Assembly: GCA_000349905.1 (NCBI GenBank)
Contig: KB722738.1
Coordinates: 1,439,132 to 1,503,131, forward strand
Source: Volvariella volvacea V23
Taxonomy: Eukaryota > Basidiomycota > Agaricomycetes > Agaricales > Pluteaceae
Direction of reading: 5' to 3'
Length of the DNA stretch: 64,000 nucleotides
This document shows, in pieces, positions 16,843-27,718 of this stretch. Numbering within the stretch: position 1 is the stretch's first letter; each line of letters opens with the position of its first letter. Both the position numbers and the translations under genes were made by a program. The notes under the pieces were generated by a model. That model saw only the letters and a list, made by a program, of their open reading frames with translations, did no database searches and was not told the DNA's origin.

Positions 16843-18668
16843 ATGCAGTCTATCAGCGAAGTACACGAACCGTTATATAGCGACGACAAGCGCTCTACCA
16901 ACCTCAAGTACCCATGTGTGTTGAACTTGCGAGTATCTCATAACAGTGTTCTTCCTCTCAGTGAAACTGAAATGTAGCAGTTATGACGCGCCACCCTTAG
17001 ATGATATAACCATTGAAGAATTCGAGAGTTGTGCACTGGATCGCCTTCGCGTATTGGCTGAAATAGAGTCATCTCTGGCGCGTAACAGGACACAGGAAGA
17101 TCTTTTTACTGTCATTAGGGGCGTGTATCGGAAGTATCTTCCCTTGGACTCCTCCACAGCGGATAGTCAAGACCTAGATGGGCAGCGAAGGAAAGACCAC
17201 ATTGGACATTTTGTTTTAAGATTGGCCTTTTGTCGCTCGTGCGTTGATAGCATATCTAGGTTGATCGCGTAGTTCACGGTTCCTTAGGGAAGACCTTCGT
17301 CGACGCTTCATCGCAGCGGAGACCACTCTGTTCAAGATTCGGTTCCAGGATGCCGATTGTGTTAGTACGGCTGACAAGGCGCTTTTTTTCAAGTCCCGCC
17401 ACGCCAACTGGGCAGAGGTAAGCATATCTGCAATAATGTCTTCGTTGGGTGTTGCATCATTTTCAGGTTGGCAGGGAAGAAAGAGAACATTACCGAAGCG
17501 AATTGCTATCTTTGTTTCGCCCTACTAACCCCAAGGTTGACATCAGTGCAAAAGAGGAAGAGTTTGCAAAGGAACGATATTTTAAGGTGAGCTTGGTTTC
17601 CCCGCATAGATCAACAAGCTTACCCTCATGAAGGTGCGGTGGACGCGAGTCCCAGACCTTGTGGGAACACGCAGAGTCTTTTTGCATAAAGGATGGGCCT
17701 TCGTTCCTGGGCGCGAACAGCTGAGCATTGTCTTTGAGGAATTCGAGCAGCAGCTAGCCCAAGCACTCGAGGTAACGACCCTCTGCAAGTCGTGAATTTA
17801 TTTGCTGATTTAGCTCAGCTTACCGCACGTGCACTCCCTCGCCTAGATGAGGATTCAAGGCTGGTTCCTATCCTCAACAATCTATCAGGGGGTTTTCTTG
17901 CCGGTATCTCCTCAGGGTGGAGCTCAACTGGAGATCAAGCTAAGAATGGCGAGATAACAGCAAACATGATAGATGAATTGGCCAAACAGAGTTTCCCGTT
18001 GTGTATGAGGACATTACACGATAATTTGCGAAGAGACCATCATTTAAAGCACTTTGGCCGACTGCAATATGGTCTTTTCTTGAAGGTAATTCGTGCAGTT
18101 TTTAACATTGAGCACAAGAAGCATTCACTCTTCTAGGTATTGGGTTTATCCATCGATGAAGCTATTGCATTTTGGCGGAAGTCTTTTGATCGAATCACGG
18201 ATGATAAGTTCAACAAGGAGTATAAGTATAATATCCGTCATTCTTATGGGTTAGAAGGGAAGCGCGCAAACTACCCCGCCAAAAGGTGTGTACCAGCACT
18301 GCTCTTGATAAAGAATTGGACTAAAGCATGCCAGTTGTCAACAAATCCTGACATCGGCACCATCCGAAACATGCTGCCCTTATCGACATTACACTCCAGA
18401 AAACTTACAGACAGTTTTACTGTCATCTTACTCGTCACAAGGTCTCACTGGTTCAGACCTGCCGCAAATAATGACAATCGTCAAGGCGGGCCATCACCAC
18501 GTAGCTTGCACGAGAGTATTCGAGATTACACACGCATCTTGTGGCGTGAAAGAAGGACAAGGCGCTGGAGGAGGCGAGAGTATTATTCATCCGAATCAAT
18601 ATGCTGCAAGGAGCATAGAATTGAGACGAGAGACTTTGAAGGGAGAGTCCGAAATGAGGGTTGATTGA
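16843..18668 (+). CDS. PRI2: DNA primase large subunit (Pri2)
   Basis: Regulatory iron-sulfur subunit of the polymerase alpha-primase complex that starts RNA primers. Eight in-phase exons give 495 residues: 16843-16915, 16962-17238, 17288-17417, 17467-17586, 17634-17771, 17819-18085, 18137-18285 and 18335-18668. N-terminal landmarks are SYDAPPLDDITIEEFE and CALDRLRVLAEIE; mid-protein YFKVRWTRVPDLVG and HKGWAFVPGREQ. Four cysteines expected to hold the 4Fe-4S cluster are visible in FPLCMRTLHDNL, KSCQQILTS, CCPYRHYTPENL and GHHHVACTRVFEITH. The last exon is hidden in a frame different from the longest open frame and was found by homology. It is first of three tandem + genes, 218 bp before CHO1. 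Confidence 0.95.
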
Positions 18669-18886
18669 GGGACCTGGAAAGTCGCGTCCTGTAGCTATGC
18701 TAGACTAACATCTCCTTTGCTCTGCTGTATGCCGTCCTGTACATATAACTTGGTGTCTCCGGCACTACTGGTACAAGTCCGAGTCGGTGTGGCTGTGCAT
18801 TAAACGCACGTGCTCAAAGATCGCCTGCCTGCGGAGCCTGAGCCTACTGTGTCGCTTGACCACCACAGACTCCACACCACACTTCC

Positions 18887-19735
18887 ATGAGCCAACGGAA
18901 AGCGGCGTCCAAGGTGTCTACACACCAGCAGCCCTCCAACGAGGAGCAGGCTTTCGTTCTCCATCAATACCAGGATAGGGACGGCCATTTTTCACTCGTC
19001 AGGTGTGTGCGCTTCACATAAATAAATAACGCCCGCATCTTCTGACATGCCCCTCGTGTGCTCGATGTAGAAACTTTCGGCTTGCAGATCTTGTTACAAT
19101 AATGAATGGCGTTTGCGGGTCTTTTTCAATATTTTCATCGGCTCGCTACCTCCTGACGAATGATATGGATTACCTGTGGACGGCGCTGGCATTTCCGCTG
19201 GCTGGTTTAATGTTCGACTTTATGGATGGCAAGGTAGCTCGGTGGAGGAAGTCAAGCAGTATGCTTGGTCAGGAGTTAGATAGTTTGGCCGATTTGGTAT
19301 GTTTCTGTCATGTTACAAGCTCCAACAGGTTTGATTGACGATTCTCAGGTATCTTTTGGAGTAGCACCGTCCTTGCTTGCATTCGTTGTGGGCCTGAGGA
19401 CATACCTTGATACGGTTGTTCTAACAGGTTTTATATGCTGCGGGCTTGCTCGTCTTGCTCGTTTCAACGCCACCGTCGCTTTAGTGCCCAAGGACACAGG
19501 GGGAAAGGCCAAGTACTTTGAAGGGTTACCCATACCATCCTCGTTGATCCTCGTTGGTGTTCTATCATACTGGGCCCGCAATGGATGGATAGAAGGCCAA
19601 CAAGGGATCCCTTGGGGCACTATTACCCTGTGGGGCCAGCCAGGAGGTCGTGGGGAACTGCATGTCGTCAGCATTGTCTTTGGACTGTGGGCAGCTGCAA
19701 TGGTTAGCAAAACACTTAGAGTACCAAAGCCTTGA
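18887..19735 (+). CDS. CHO1: CDP-diacylglycerol--serine O-phosphatidyltransferase (PS synthase)
   Basis: Makes phosphatidylserine from CDP-DAG and serine in the ER membrane. Exons 18887-19002, 19071-19296 and 19349-19735 give 242 residues, in phase. The CDP-alcohol phosphotransferase signature is complete in [20 protein letters not shown] followed by LDSLAD, giving the D..DG..AR...G...D...D arrangement. Around it are the substrate loop [42 protein letters not shown] and several hydrophobic spans. The short soluble N terminus ([12 protein letters not shown]) is typical of fungal PS synthases. It sits about 5 kb from PI synthase, which uses the same lipid donor. Confidence 0.96.
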
Positions 19736-19894
19736 TACACGTAATGTGGAGATTATGAATCCTTACGACCAAAACCCAACTTTTCGATGTACAAAGTTAT
19801 TTCACTTCATTATTGATCTAGTAGTGGTAAACAAAACAAAACAACGCGCTGATTTACCTTCAAGCAGACGCACTCAGTGACCCTTCCATTCCAA

Positions 19895-21188
19895 ATGGTA
19901 GTGAAGACTCAAGATGTTCAGCGGCTCTTTCTTCAGGCCGTTTTGTCCCGTGGCATGCTTTCTGGCGAGTTAGCTCAGCTTCTCTGGAAGAAATGCATCC
20001 ATGCTGTTAAAGGTTCTACCCGATAATTGGACTTTGTGCTTCAGCGAACTCACTACCAAATTTGCCCAGCTGTCGATGGCCAACTGGATGTACCCCAAAG
20101 GACTGACAAAGCGGCATGGGATGCCTTCATCACGACGATCAACAAGTCACTCAACGATTTAGAACTCGAATTTCGACATCTGACCGACGAGGAGTCTGGC
20201 AAGGAGATGTATGCTATAGTACGTGAATTTCCGTCACTAAAAGGTCTAACTGTAACCAGATTGACACAAAAACCTCCAGGTAAACAGGAAAGGGGATGAA
20301 ATTGCGCAAATGGCAACTGAGTACAACGCGTCAGAAATCGCTTACTTCAAAGCAACTGTGCTTAAACTTGTTCCTACTCAACAAATTGAATGATTAATGC
20401 AAAAGGTTCAGGTCGAGCAAATCATGCTGGCGCCTCGGGAAGCCTATTCGGTATCATCCTTCGCTGCTCTGCGGGAAGTTAGTGCTATTAAGCCTAAAGT
20501 CAATCTCAGCAAGACACAGGCTGAGGTAGTTCTGAATAGTTTTGTTGCCAACGGCTGGTTGCGCAAAAGCAAGTACGTCTCGTAAAATGAGTCGCGCAAT
20601 GGGCAGTTCTGACATCATCAGACGAGGCCGGTTCTCGTTATCCACGCGTGCATTACTGGAACTGCACCCATACCTTAAGTCGACCTACCCAGATGAGGTC
20701 ATCGAGTGTACGATATGCATGGAGGTACGCATTCTTCCCTCATCACGAATTATGGCTAACAGACCCAGATCATAACCCGCGGTGTCGCGTGCCACACGAA
20801 CAATTGCAAGACGCGAATGCATTCTCACTGCTTTGCGATATATCGAAGACATAATCAAAGCTGCCCAACATGTAGTGTTGCCTGGCCGCAAGAAGCAACC
20901 ATGTCTCCTTTAGTGCCTGTTGGCGAAGGAGCCGCAAAGGATGAAGACGATAAAAGAAGGGTGCGCAGACGCAATCAAACTACCAGCGAGGATGCAGAAG
21001 ATGAGGTTGATGAGGAGGTTGATGAGGACCTGGATCAGACGCAGGCTGGTTCATCTACGCAGCCTTCAATCCAAAAACGAAGCAAACAAATGAGGAAGCG
21101 CGAAGAAGCTGATATGGACATAGACAACGAAGAGGTAGCCACACAGCCGCGAAGTACTCAACGGAGTCGTCGTAGTACACGCCGATAA
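19895..21188 (+). CDS. NSE1: Nse1, SMC5/6 complex subunit with RING-like domain
   Basis: Subunit of the Smc5/6 DNA-repair complex; with Nse3 and Nse4 it forms the head-bridging subcomplex. Exons 19895-20005, 20045-20218, 20280-20357, 20412-20572, 20622-20724 and 20763-21188 give about 350 residues. The winged-helix part contains AAWDAFITTINKSLNDLELE, DEIAQMATEYNASEIAYFKA, MLAPREAYSVSSFAALREV and SKTQAEVVLNSFVANGWL. The C-terminal variant RING shows ECTICME, CHTNNCKTRMHSHC and SCPTC, followed by an acidic then basic tail ending RSRRSTRR. The first donor is uncertain: a GT two codons upstream of the better-looking site was used to keep frame. It ends 57 bp from the stop of the convergent AAA+ ATPase gene. 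Confidence 0.9.
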
Positions 21189-21245
21189 ACAAATTGAAAT
21201 GAAAAGCCTATGCATAGGTTATAGCGAATTAATGTGATCTATAGT

Positions 21246-24200
21246 CTAATCAACCTCATCTAAATCTAAAGCTGAGGTTGATGTCTTAGCGGGTGCACAT
21301 AATACTACTCTGCCCTCGTTATTCTGGGGAGCGGGTTTGTCGATGAATCCGAAATTGCCTCTACCCCAAACTTGTTGGCGTTTGCGATTCTGTCTGCCCT
21401 CCCCAAACTCTTCGTTCCATTTTCTCAGCTCTGCGAGACTCCCTAGCACTTCGGAAGATGATGAAGTAATCTCCTTGAGCGCTTTAACGAAATTGTGATC
21501 GTGTAATACACGGGCGGGAGCTGGTGTTGGCTCTTCAGAAAAGCTCTCTGCCGTCGGGATTGTAGGTTTTGGGTCGGCTGGTGTAACAGCCGATGCCCAT
21601 GGAACGGGGGCAACTTCTTTGACGGCGTCCAAAGCGGCAGCTACGCAGAGATCTATGGCGCAACGATCAACATCATAGACATTGATCTAACAATAATACT
21701 CACGCTTTAGGTCAGAACCCGAGAAGGTGTCAGTCAGCATAGACAACTTTGAAAGGTCAACATCTGGTGCAAGTGCTTCGTCCCGAAGAAGAATCTTCAG
21801 AATTTCTGCAATATGATTGCATGAGCTGCAGCACAGGAAGCAATTTGTGACTGAAGACAAACCTTCACGCTCGATGCGCCCCGGAAGATCCACCAACAAG
21901 CGTCGGGGTAGCCGTCGAAGCACAGCATCATCCAGATCAAATGGCCTATTGGTTGCTCCAATGACAATAACCCGATCATCTTTGGACGTCTTCAGGCCAT
22001 CCATCTCCTGCATAAATTCTGTAATAACACCACGATGGGCAATGGCACCACCACTTTCGCGTGCCGACATCCTGGCACCAAATAGGGCGTCGATTTCATC
22101 CAGGAATACGACGCATGGCGACAATTTTCGGGCCAAGGAGAAGACTGCCTTGACTAGCTTTTCACCTTCACCAACGTACTGAAGAAAGTATGTGAATAAC
22201 TGCTCAACAATTTGGATAGGAAAGCACTAACCATGTCCATGACATCAGAAGGAGAAATGACCATCATGCGGCAACCGGCTTCTTTGGCTAGTGCACGAAC
22301 GACCAACGTTTTGCCTGTTCCTGGAGGGCCAAAGAGGAGGCATCCAGTCATACCATGTTCCTTAAGGATACCTTGTTTGAATGCTTGAGGGTGTATTAGA
22401 GGCAACGATACTATCGTTCTCACGGCGTCGATGGTGTGTGGGGGAAGATGAACTTGGCTGAAAGATGTAGACATAGAAGCTAATGTATTAAGTTTAGAAC
22501 ACCAATTAAATCAGGTTAACCGAAACTTGCCTGCGTCCACAATACAAGGCAATAGACGCTGTTCGTGCGGGTCTAGTTCGGTATCGTTTCGAATGCGCTC
22601 GATGACCTCGTCAACGACCCCATTGTCGTCTTCAAGTTCTTCTCGATCCTCTGATCCTCGTTTACCGGAAGGCATAGCTTCCTTCAACCAATGTTTCTTC
22701 AGCTCTTCCGAGTTGTTGCGTGCTGCCCATGCTTCTGAAACTGCCACCCATGGTACAGCAGTGCGCTCTAAACTGGCTTTTTCCACTGTAACTCTCTGGG
22801 AAGACATGATCGTACCGACAGCATAATCGGCAATCTGCTTCACAGCCGTCCAGTATTCTACCTTCTCGCCCCAGTTCTCCCACATTCTTTCGTGATTTGA
22901 GTGTATTATAGTGTCCCCAGACTCAGCTTCTTTCTGCTGCTCTGCTTCTGCAAGGGGTTCCGGACTATCCGAACTTAGTGTCCCGCCCACTGCCCCTACA
23001 GCCATCCGCATTGTCAATTCGTTGATTTCCCTCCTCCGTGCAATTCTGGCCTCCTTCTCATGCAACTTTGACCGAGTTTCTGGAACAAGAATAGAAGTCC
23101 TGAAGAAAGCCGACTTTGATTCTGCATCCTGGCCACGACTGCTTGCAGCAGAGAGCCCTGCTCCTAGGAGGGCGGGCAAAGACGACGTGCCACCGGGTCC
23201 ACCAAAAAGAATAACATCTGGTCTTCGATTGCTCTGTCCCTCGCTGGCTTGACCTGGAGCCTGTGACGCAATATCATCTAATAATCCCCCGGCCTCCCCC
23301 TTTTCCCATCTTCTAAGCCTCTCTCGAAGGCGCTTCTCTCGTGCTTTCTCTGACGCTTCGTCCTCTCCCCAGCCTGATTTGTCCGAGATGGCCGGCGATT
23401 GAGATGAATTTGGAGGTAATAACGGATTATTACGATTCATTAACATACTCATAAATCCATTACTTGTACTGGTTGAAGCAGAAGATGGTGTTAGCGAAGG
23501 CGTCATACCAAATATTATTGCCATGGGATTAATTATGGGAGAATTTGGCCGAGAAATTGGACCACGTCTTCGTTGTCGTACTGCAGCAAGGAGCGGCGGA
23601 TACCATATGGAAGATGATGCCGCTAGAGTTGAGTAATCACGAATATAGATGAGACGAGGACGACCACGCGCGGACGAAGACGGGTCCTCCTTGGAAGGCG
23701 TGTTAATGAGGGCGTCAAAGAAGACTTTGATTTTGCTTGGGGGTGAATTCCTTCGTGGGGTTGCCAATATTGTTCGACCACCAGAGCTGGAGGGGGAAGC
23801 CATCACTGCTAAAGTCATTTGGGACGGCGGGAGCAGGCTTGATGTGTCGTCACCTTCGTCTTCGATACCCATGGCAAATGGCTCCATAGCACTTGAGGAT
23901 GGAGATTGTGCTCGGTAATGCAATGGATTTCGCGGTAATTGGAGCGCATTGGCAGCTGCAAGTATGGAGATGTAAACCTATGCCTACTATTTCATTCAAC
24001 GCACCCACATACCTCTTCCAAATTGACCCCATTCACCAGCAGCCAGTTGGACGGAGTCTAACACTAGCACCTCCGCACCCGTTCTCCGAGCCATCTCCCT
24101 CACGGTTGCGTCAATTACATACTCACCACCTTCTATAGGACAATATAACGCGAGCGATGGTTCCACAAGAGATTCCGGTGAGGTGGTATTGTAGGCTGCA

Positions 24201-24691
24201 CCATGCTGCGTCTGGGGATGTAATGCAAGGTAAAGATTGTTTAAAGCTTCCTGGAATATATGCGGCGGGGGCAACATATCTTCAGGCAGTGCCTCCGGTC
24301 TGGCTGACGCGTCTTCCGGCACCCAAAGAATATCCAGATCTTCGGGCAACTCTAATGGGTCAGGGTCCTTTGTCGTCACTATCCTCGGCTTGCGGACTTT
24401 TGGCTTGTCTGGATCATCAGGTGGTGCCTCGGGAGGCCCTGAGGCTGCTAGTGCTTCAGAAGGTACGCCTTCTGAGTCTGTTGTGGAGGGTGTGGTAGTC
24501 GTAGGTGAATCATTTTGGGGTGAGGTCGTGCTGGTTGATGAAAGTCTTTTCCCAGCACCGACGCGACTTCCGGCGCGTGCGAGTAAAAATTTGCGGGGCA
24601 GACGAGGCGAGCGGGGTGCGGTGGGCTGCTTTATCCTCGACGACAACCTGAGGAGTGATGACGACTTGGACAAGAACGCTGAGGACCGCAT
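21246..24691 (-). CDS. AAA+ ATPase with mitochondrial presequence (Msp1/ATAD1-like)
   Basis: A protein of roughly 1,000-1,100 residues. The N terminus [19 protein letters not shown] is Ser/Arg/Leu-rich and acid-free, a convincing mitochondrial presequence. About 650 poorly conserved residues follow. The single C-terminal ATPase module has Walker [20 protein letters not shown], pore-loop region YVGEGEKLV, Walker [13 protein letters not shown], sensor 1 [18 protein letters not shown] and a sensor-2 segment [12 protein letters not shown]. Its pattern resembles the meiotic-clade/Msp1 group. The intron 22530-22480 is GC-AG (G|GCAAGT). The last exon carries [20 protein letters not shown], a typical post-ATPase helix, and ends ALDLDEVD. 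Remodelling or extraction of mitochondrial proteins is inferred from the ATPase group; the large N-terminal region has no known function. Confidence 0.88.
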
Positions 24692-24902
24692 ATACTCGGA
24701 CGGACGGGCGTGGTGGACTTAGTTGAGCTGACCAAAATTCACAATCTCCGAAACGAGACACGTGATCACGACCAAGCCAGATAACTTTTATCCCCGCAAA
24801 GTAAAAAAAATGTATCAGATGAACTAGTATGTGGCTAAGTACAATGCTAACATATCAGACTCAGAAGCCAGTCAATAACTATCGATGAAAAGAAAGCTCT
24901 AA

Positions 24903-25863
24903 TCACTGCTTTTCCTTTCTTTCCTTCGCTCGCTCTGCCAGATCAACCCCAACCAGAATTTTGGACGCTTTCCACAGCTGTACAACGTTGATAACGTTCT
25001 TCGTGAAGCATACTGGAGCAGTGAGCAACGCCAGCACCTGCTCGAAAGATAACCCGGCAGCGAATGGGGGGAGAGGCGTGAAATGCCATTTCATTAGATA
25101 GAGTGAGACAAAGAAGAGCTCGTTGCCTGCACAGATGAGGAATAGTGTTCGCTGCGCGGTTTTAGTCTACTTTATCTGGAACGACATAGATCGCAACAAC
25201 ACTCACGGAGTCATTATAATACAACCATAGAATACGGCTAACATCACTAGTAACGAGTTTATGACTGCGGGAGCCCGTGACGAGAGAGCTAAATGAAGCT
25301 AGAGTGAACGAATTAGATAAGCTGACATAGCTCAAGCATACCTATACATGTGCATGTAATGGCTGCTGAAATCAAGGGCAATGAGGAACTGGAACACGAG
25401 GGCATAGGTCGGATATGCAGATGCGAGATAGCAGAGGAGGCATGAGGTTGTACAGCTAGAGAATAGTTAGTCGATGCTCATATCGAGGAAGGAGACACGC
25501 ACCGATCAGTAACCATGTCCAAAACGGCACCAAACTTGGATGTCTGGCCAAGGGCGCGTGCGGCCTGTCCATCTACAGCATCGAGCAGGCATGAAATAAC
25601 ATAGGCAATCGTGCAGTATTTAGGGTGGTAGCTCATATAGTGAAGAGAGACCGCCGCCAATATAATGCGAGAGTAACCTGCAGATATTAGGCATGAGTGG
25701 GTGGTTAAAAAAGGTAGAAAGACAGCACACCTATGAGATTAGGAAGAAAAAGGAAAACATTCTCAGAGTATGTCTGGGCGGTGGCTAGATCAACGGCCAC
25801 CTTTGCATCGACTACCTCAATCGATGCAGCCCGTCTTCTGCGAGCAGAGGCTGGTGAAGGCAT
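24903..25863 (-). CDS. PIS1: CDP-diacylglycerol--inositol 3-phosphatidyltransferase (PI synthase)
   Basis: Makes phosphatidylinositol from CDP-DAG and inositol in the ER. Six exons; exon 1 is 25863-25731 and exon 2 starts at 25677. The signature is complete: DAVDGQAARALGQTSKFGAV then LDMVTDR. Downstream are DFSSHYMHMYSSLVTG, SDVSRILWLYYNDS and LFLICAGNELFFVSLYLMKW, all family landmarks. The exon with VTSDVSRILW lies in a different frame from the longest open frame, and its acceptor is CATTTAG. The protein is about 250 residues, multi-spanning, with a soluble basic N terminus and the tail AERAKERKEKQ. It is head-to-head with the AAA+ ATPase gene only at a distance; both are on the - strand. 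Confidence 0.95.
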
Positions 25864-26032
25864 GGTCGAAGTTGTTGATGGAAGGAGGCAAAGGCAGCGC
25901 CGAACACCAGACGTCACCAAACCGCGCGGAACGAAAAACCCTGCGCAAGACTTAGCATCCCGTGATCCGTAATATTAAGTAATTAACTACACATAAGATA
26001 TAATCTTGCTTAGTCCGAGTCCCAGGGAACAC

Positions 26033-27311
26033 CTACCCGTTCCTCCGCCCAAATATTACGCCGAGTACGATAGCTAATACGGCAGCAATGATGACCAGTA
26101 TGACAAAGAATGTGATGCGGAGGTTCCGCCACCTGCGAGCTAAGGGATGCAGGATAAATATCCTAGGACATAGCAAATCTCAGAAACCATACCGCGTTTA
26201 ACTGCCTCTCTGGTGTGCTCCAATCTGTGCCATGTTAGGTTATGTCCCTTGAAGTTTGCTTTAACCTACCCTTTGCCCGTATCCGCCTCGATATCACCAG
26301 CAGTAGACTCAACTATTTCAACGGTCTCCTGCTGCTGCTCAACTAGGGTTCCCATCTATGAAAACTGAGCTCATGCACTTGTCGCAATTATGCCATGCTC
26401 ACATCAATAAACAACTGGCTCAACTCGGTTAAGGTCTGTTCCATTTGTAGTAGCTCCTGGTGTCTGTCTTGTACTGCCCGATAGGCAACTCTCGATTCCC
26501 CATACCGCGAGGAAGCCGATAGCTAGGTGCATATGAGTTCCACAGAGTAAGCATCTCAGCATACGTACCGCCTGGGCAAATATTTGTTGCCCTCCACCCT
26601 CCATCATAGCGGTCATTTCATCCGGCGTTGCATCCGGTTTGACTAAAGCAAGTCAATCCCTCAGCCCGCATTGAGGACATAGCACGCACCAATTCGTATC
26701 TGACGCTCCATTTGCTCCCTTGACCGAACCTGGTACTCTTGCTCGATTGTCTGGTAATTCCGTATGGCTTTTATGAATTCATTCCGCACAATAGCCAACT
26801 ATAGCAGCACCAGCATTCAGCCCGATAGCAGTTGGACGTCCCGTAATAACATTCTCACCCGATTTCTCTCTATCTGGCTTTGCTGGTCTCTACCCTGCTC
26901 AAACGCTTTCATTTTACTCATGACATTGTTGCATGCCTGTCTTGCCTGATCCCTCAGTGCATGCAGGTGTTCGATCTCGTCCCGAAGTGTTCCATCAACT
27001 GCCCCAAGCGATCGTCTCTGCAAATCTGCAATTGCGTTAACGTTCGCATTGATTTGCTCGACTTGGTCGTGAAGAGCCGAAATCTGATCCCAAGTCAAAT
27101 GACAGAAACGCAACCAAATCATTATAACCAGCCTCTGCTAGAGATGTGGATGCCCCGCGCTGCGAAACAGCCTCAGAGAGTTGTATTCCGGGTGGTTCCT
27201 GAGGGCGGGTTGTTTGTCTCCCGGCCTGCCGACATCCAGCTTAAGCCATTTGTTTGACTGCCATGACAGCTATCTGCTTACCCTCAAAGCTGCAAGACGA
27301 TCCACGCTCAT
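26033..27311 (-). CDS. SSO1: Plasma-membrane syntaxin, Sso1/Sso2-type t-SNARE
   Basis: A Qa-SNARE for exocytic vesicle fusion at the plasma membrane, in many small exons. The start MSVDRLAALR leads to a short linker. The Habc bundle follows (ISALHDQVEQINANVNAIAD, LHALRDQARQACNNVMSKMK, then IERNRVRFMEAIRNYQ and EYQVRSREQMERQIRI). The SNARE helix is RHQELLQMEQTLTELSQLFI and MGTLVEQQQETVEIVEST with the central Gln expected of a Q-SNARE. The tail anchor ITFFVILVIIAAVLAIVLG follows, and the frame stops after GRRNG. A GTAGGTG right at the stop could be a donor for one more tiny exon, but I see no sensible continuation. It is divergent from asparagine synthetase. Confidence 0.92.
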
Positions 27312-27718
27312 GAGCAAGAGTGGAAGAGCAAATGGATTAATTGTGCGCAAGGTGTGTCTATGCTAGATGGACTTCGTGAGAATGTCTGAGTGACGCAGAG
27401 ATCGGCTGTGCAATGGAGCGGATGCATATGATGCGCCGATGACCCGTAGTGCATTGCCCACTACTCAAATTAGCCCGCCGCCTCAGCACACTGGATCAAG
27501 CTCGGCATTGGGGACACCGTACGCGACTGAGATGTGACGCGAATATCCATAGAATAATTGAATTGTACGCCAGAAATTTTCCGAGCTCGGAGTTGTAGGG
27601 CTGTTTGTTTATCTTATCGGTCGAGTCATGACCCAAATAGGAGTGGATATGAAAAGCAAAGAAAGTTTTCGGCCTACAAAACTGCCAGCTCAATCCCTCG
27701 TTCCTACTTGCATCTACA
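27312..27718. promoter_or_regulatory. Divergent promoter SSO1 / asparagine synthetase
   Basis: 407 bp separates the two start codons, so it carries both 5' regions. No specific regulator site was recognised by eye, and no gene is seen. Confidence 0.45.

Noticed and set aside
25250..25320. Alternative frame of PI synthase giving a hydrophobic stretch (NSLLVMLAVFYGC)
   Set aside because: Another frame of the same exon gives the family signature SDVSRILWLYYNDS and joins in phase on both sides, so the hydrophobic reading is a shadow.
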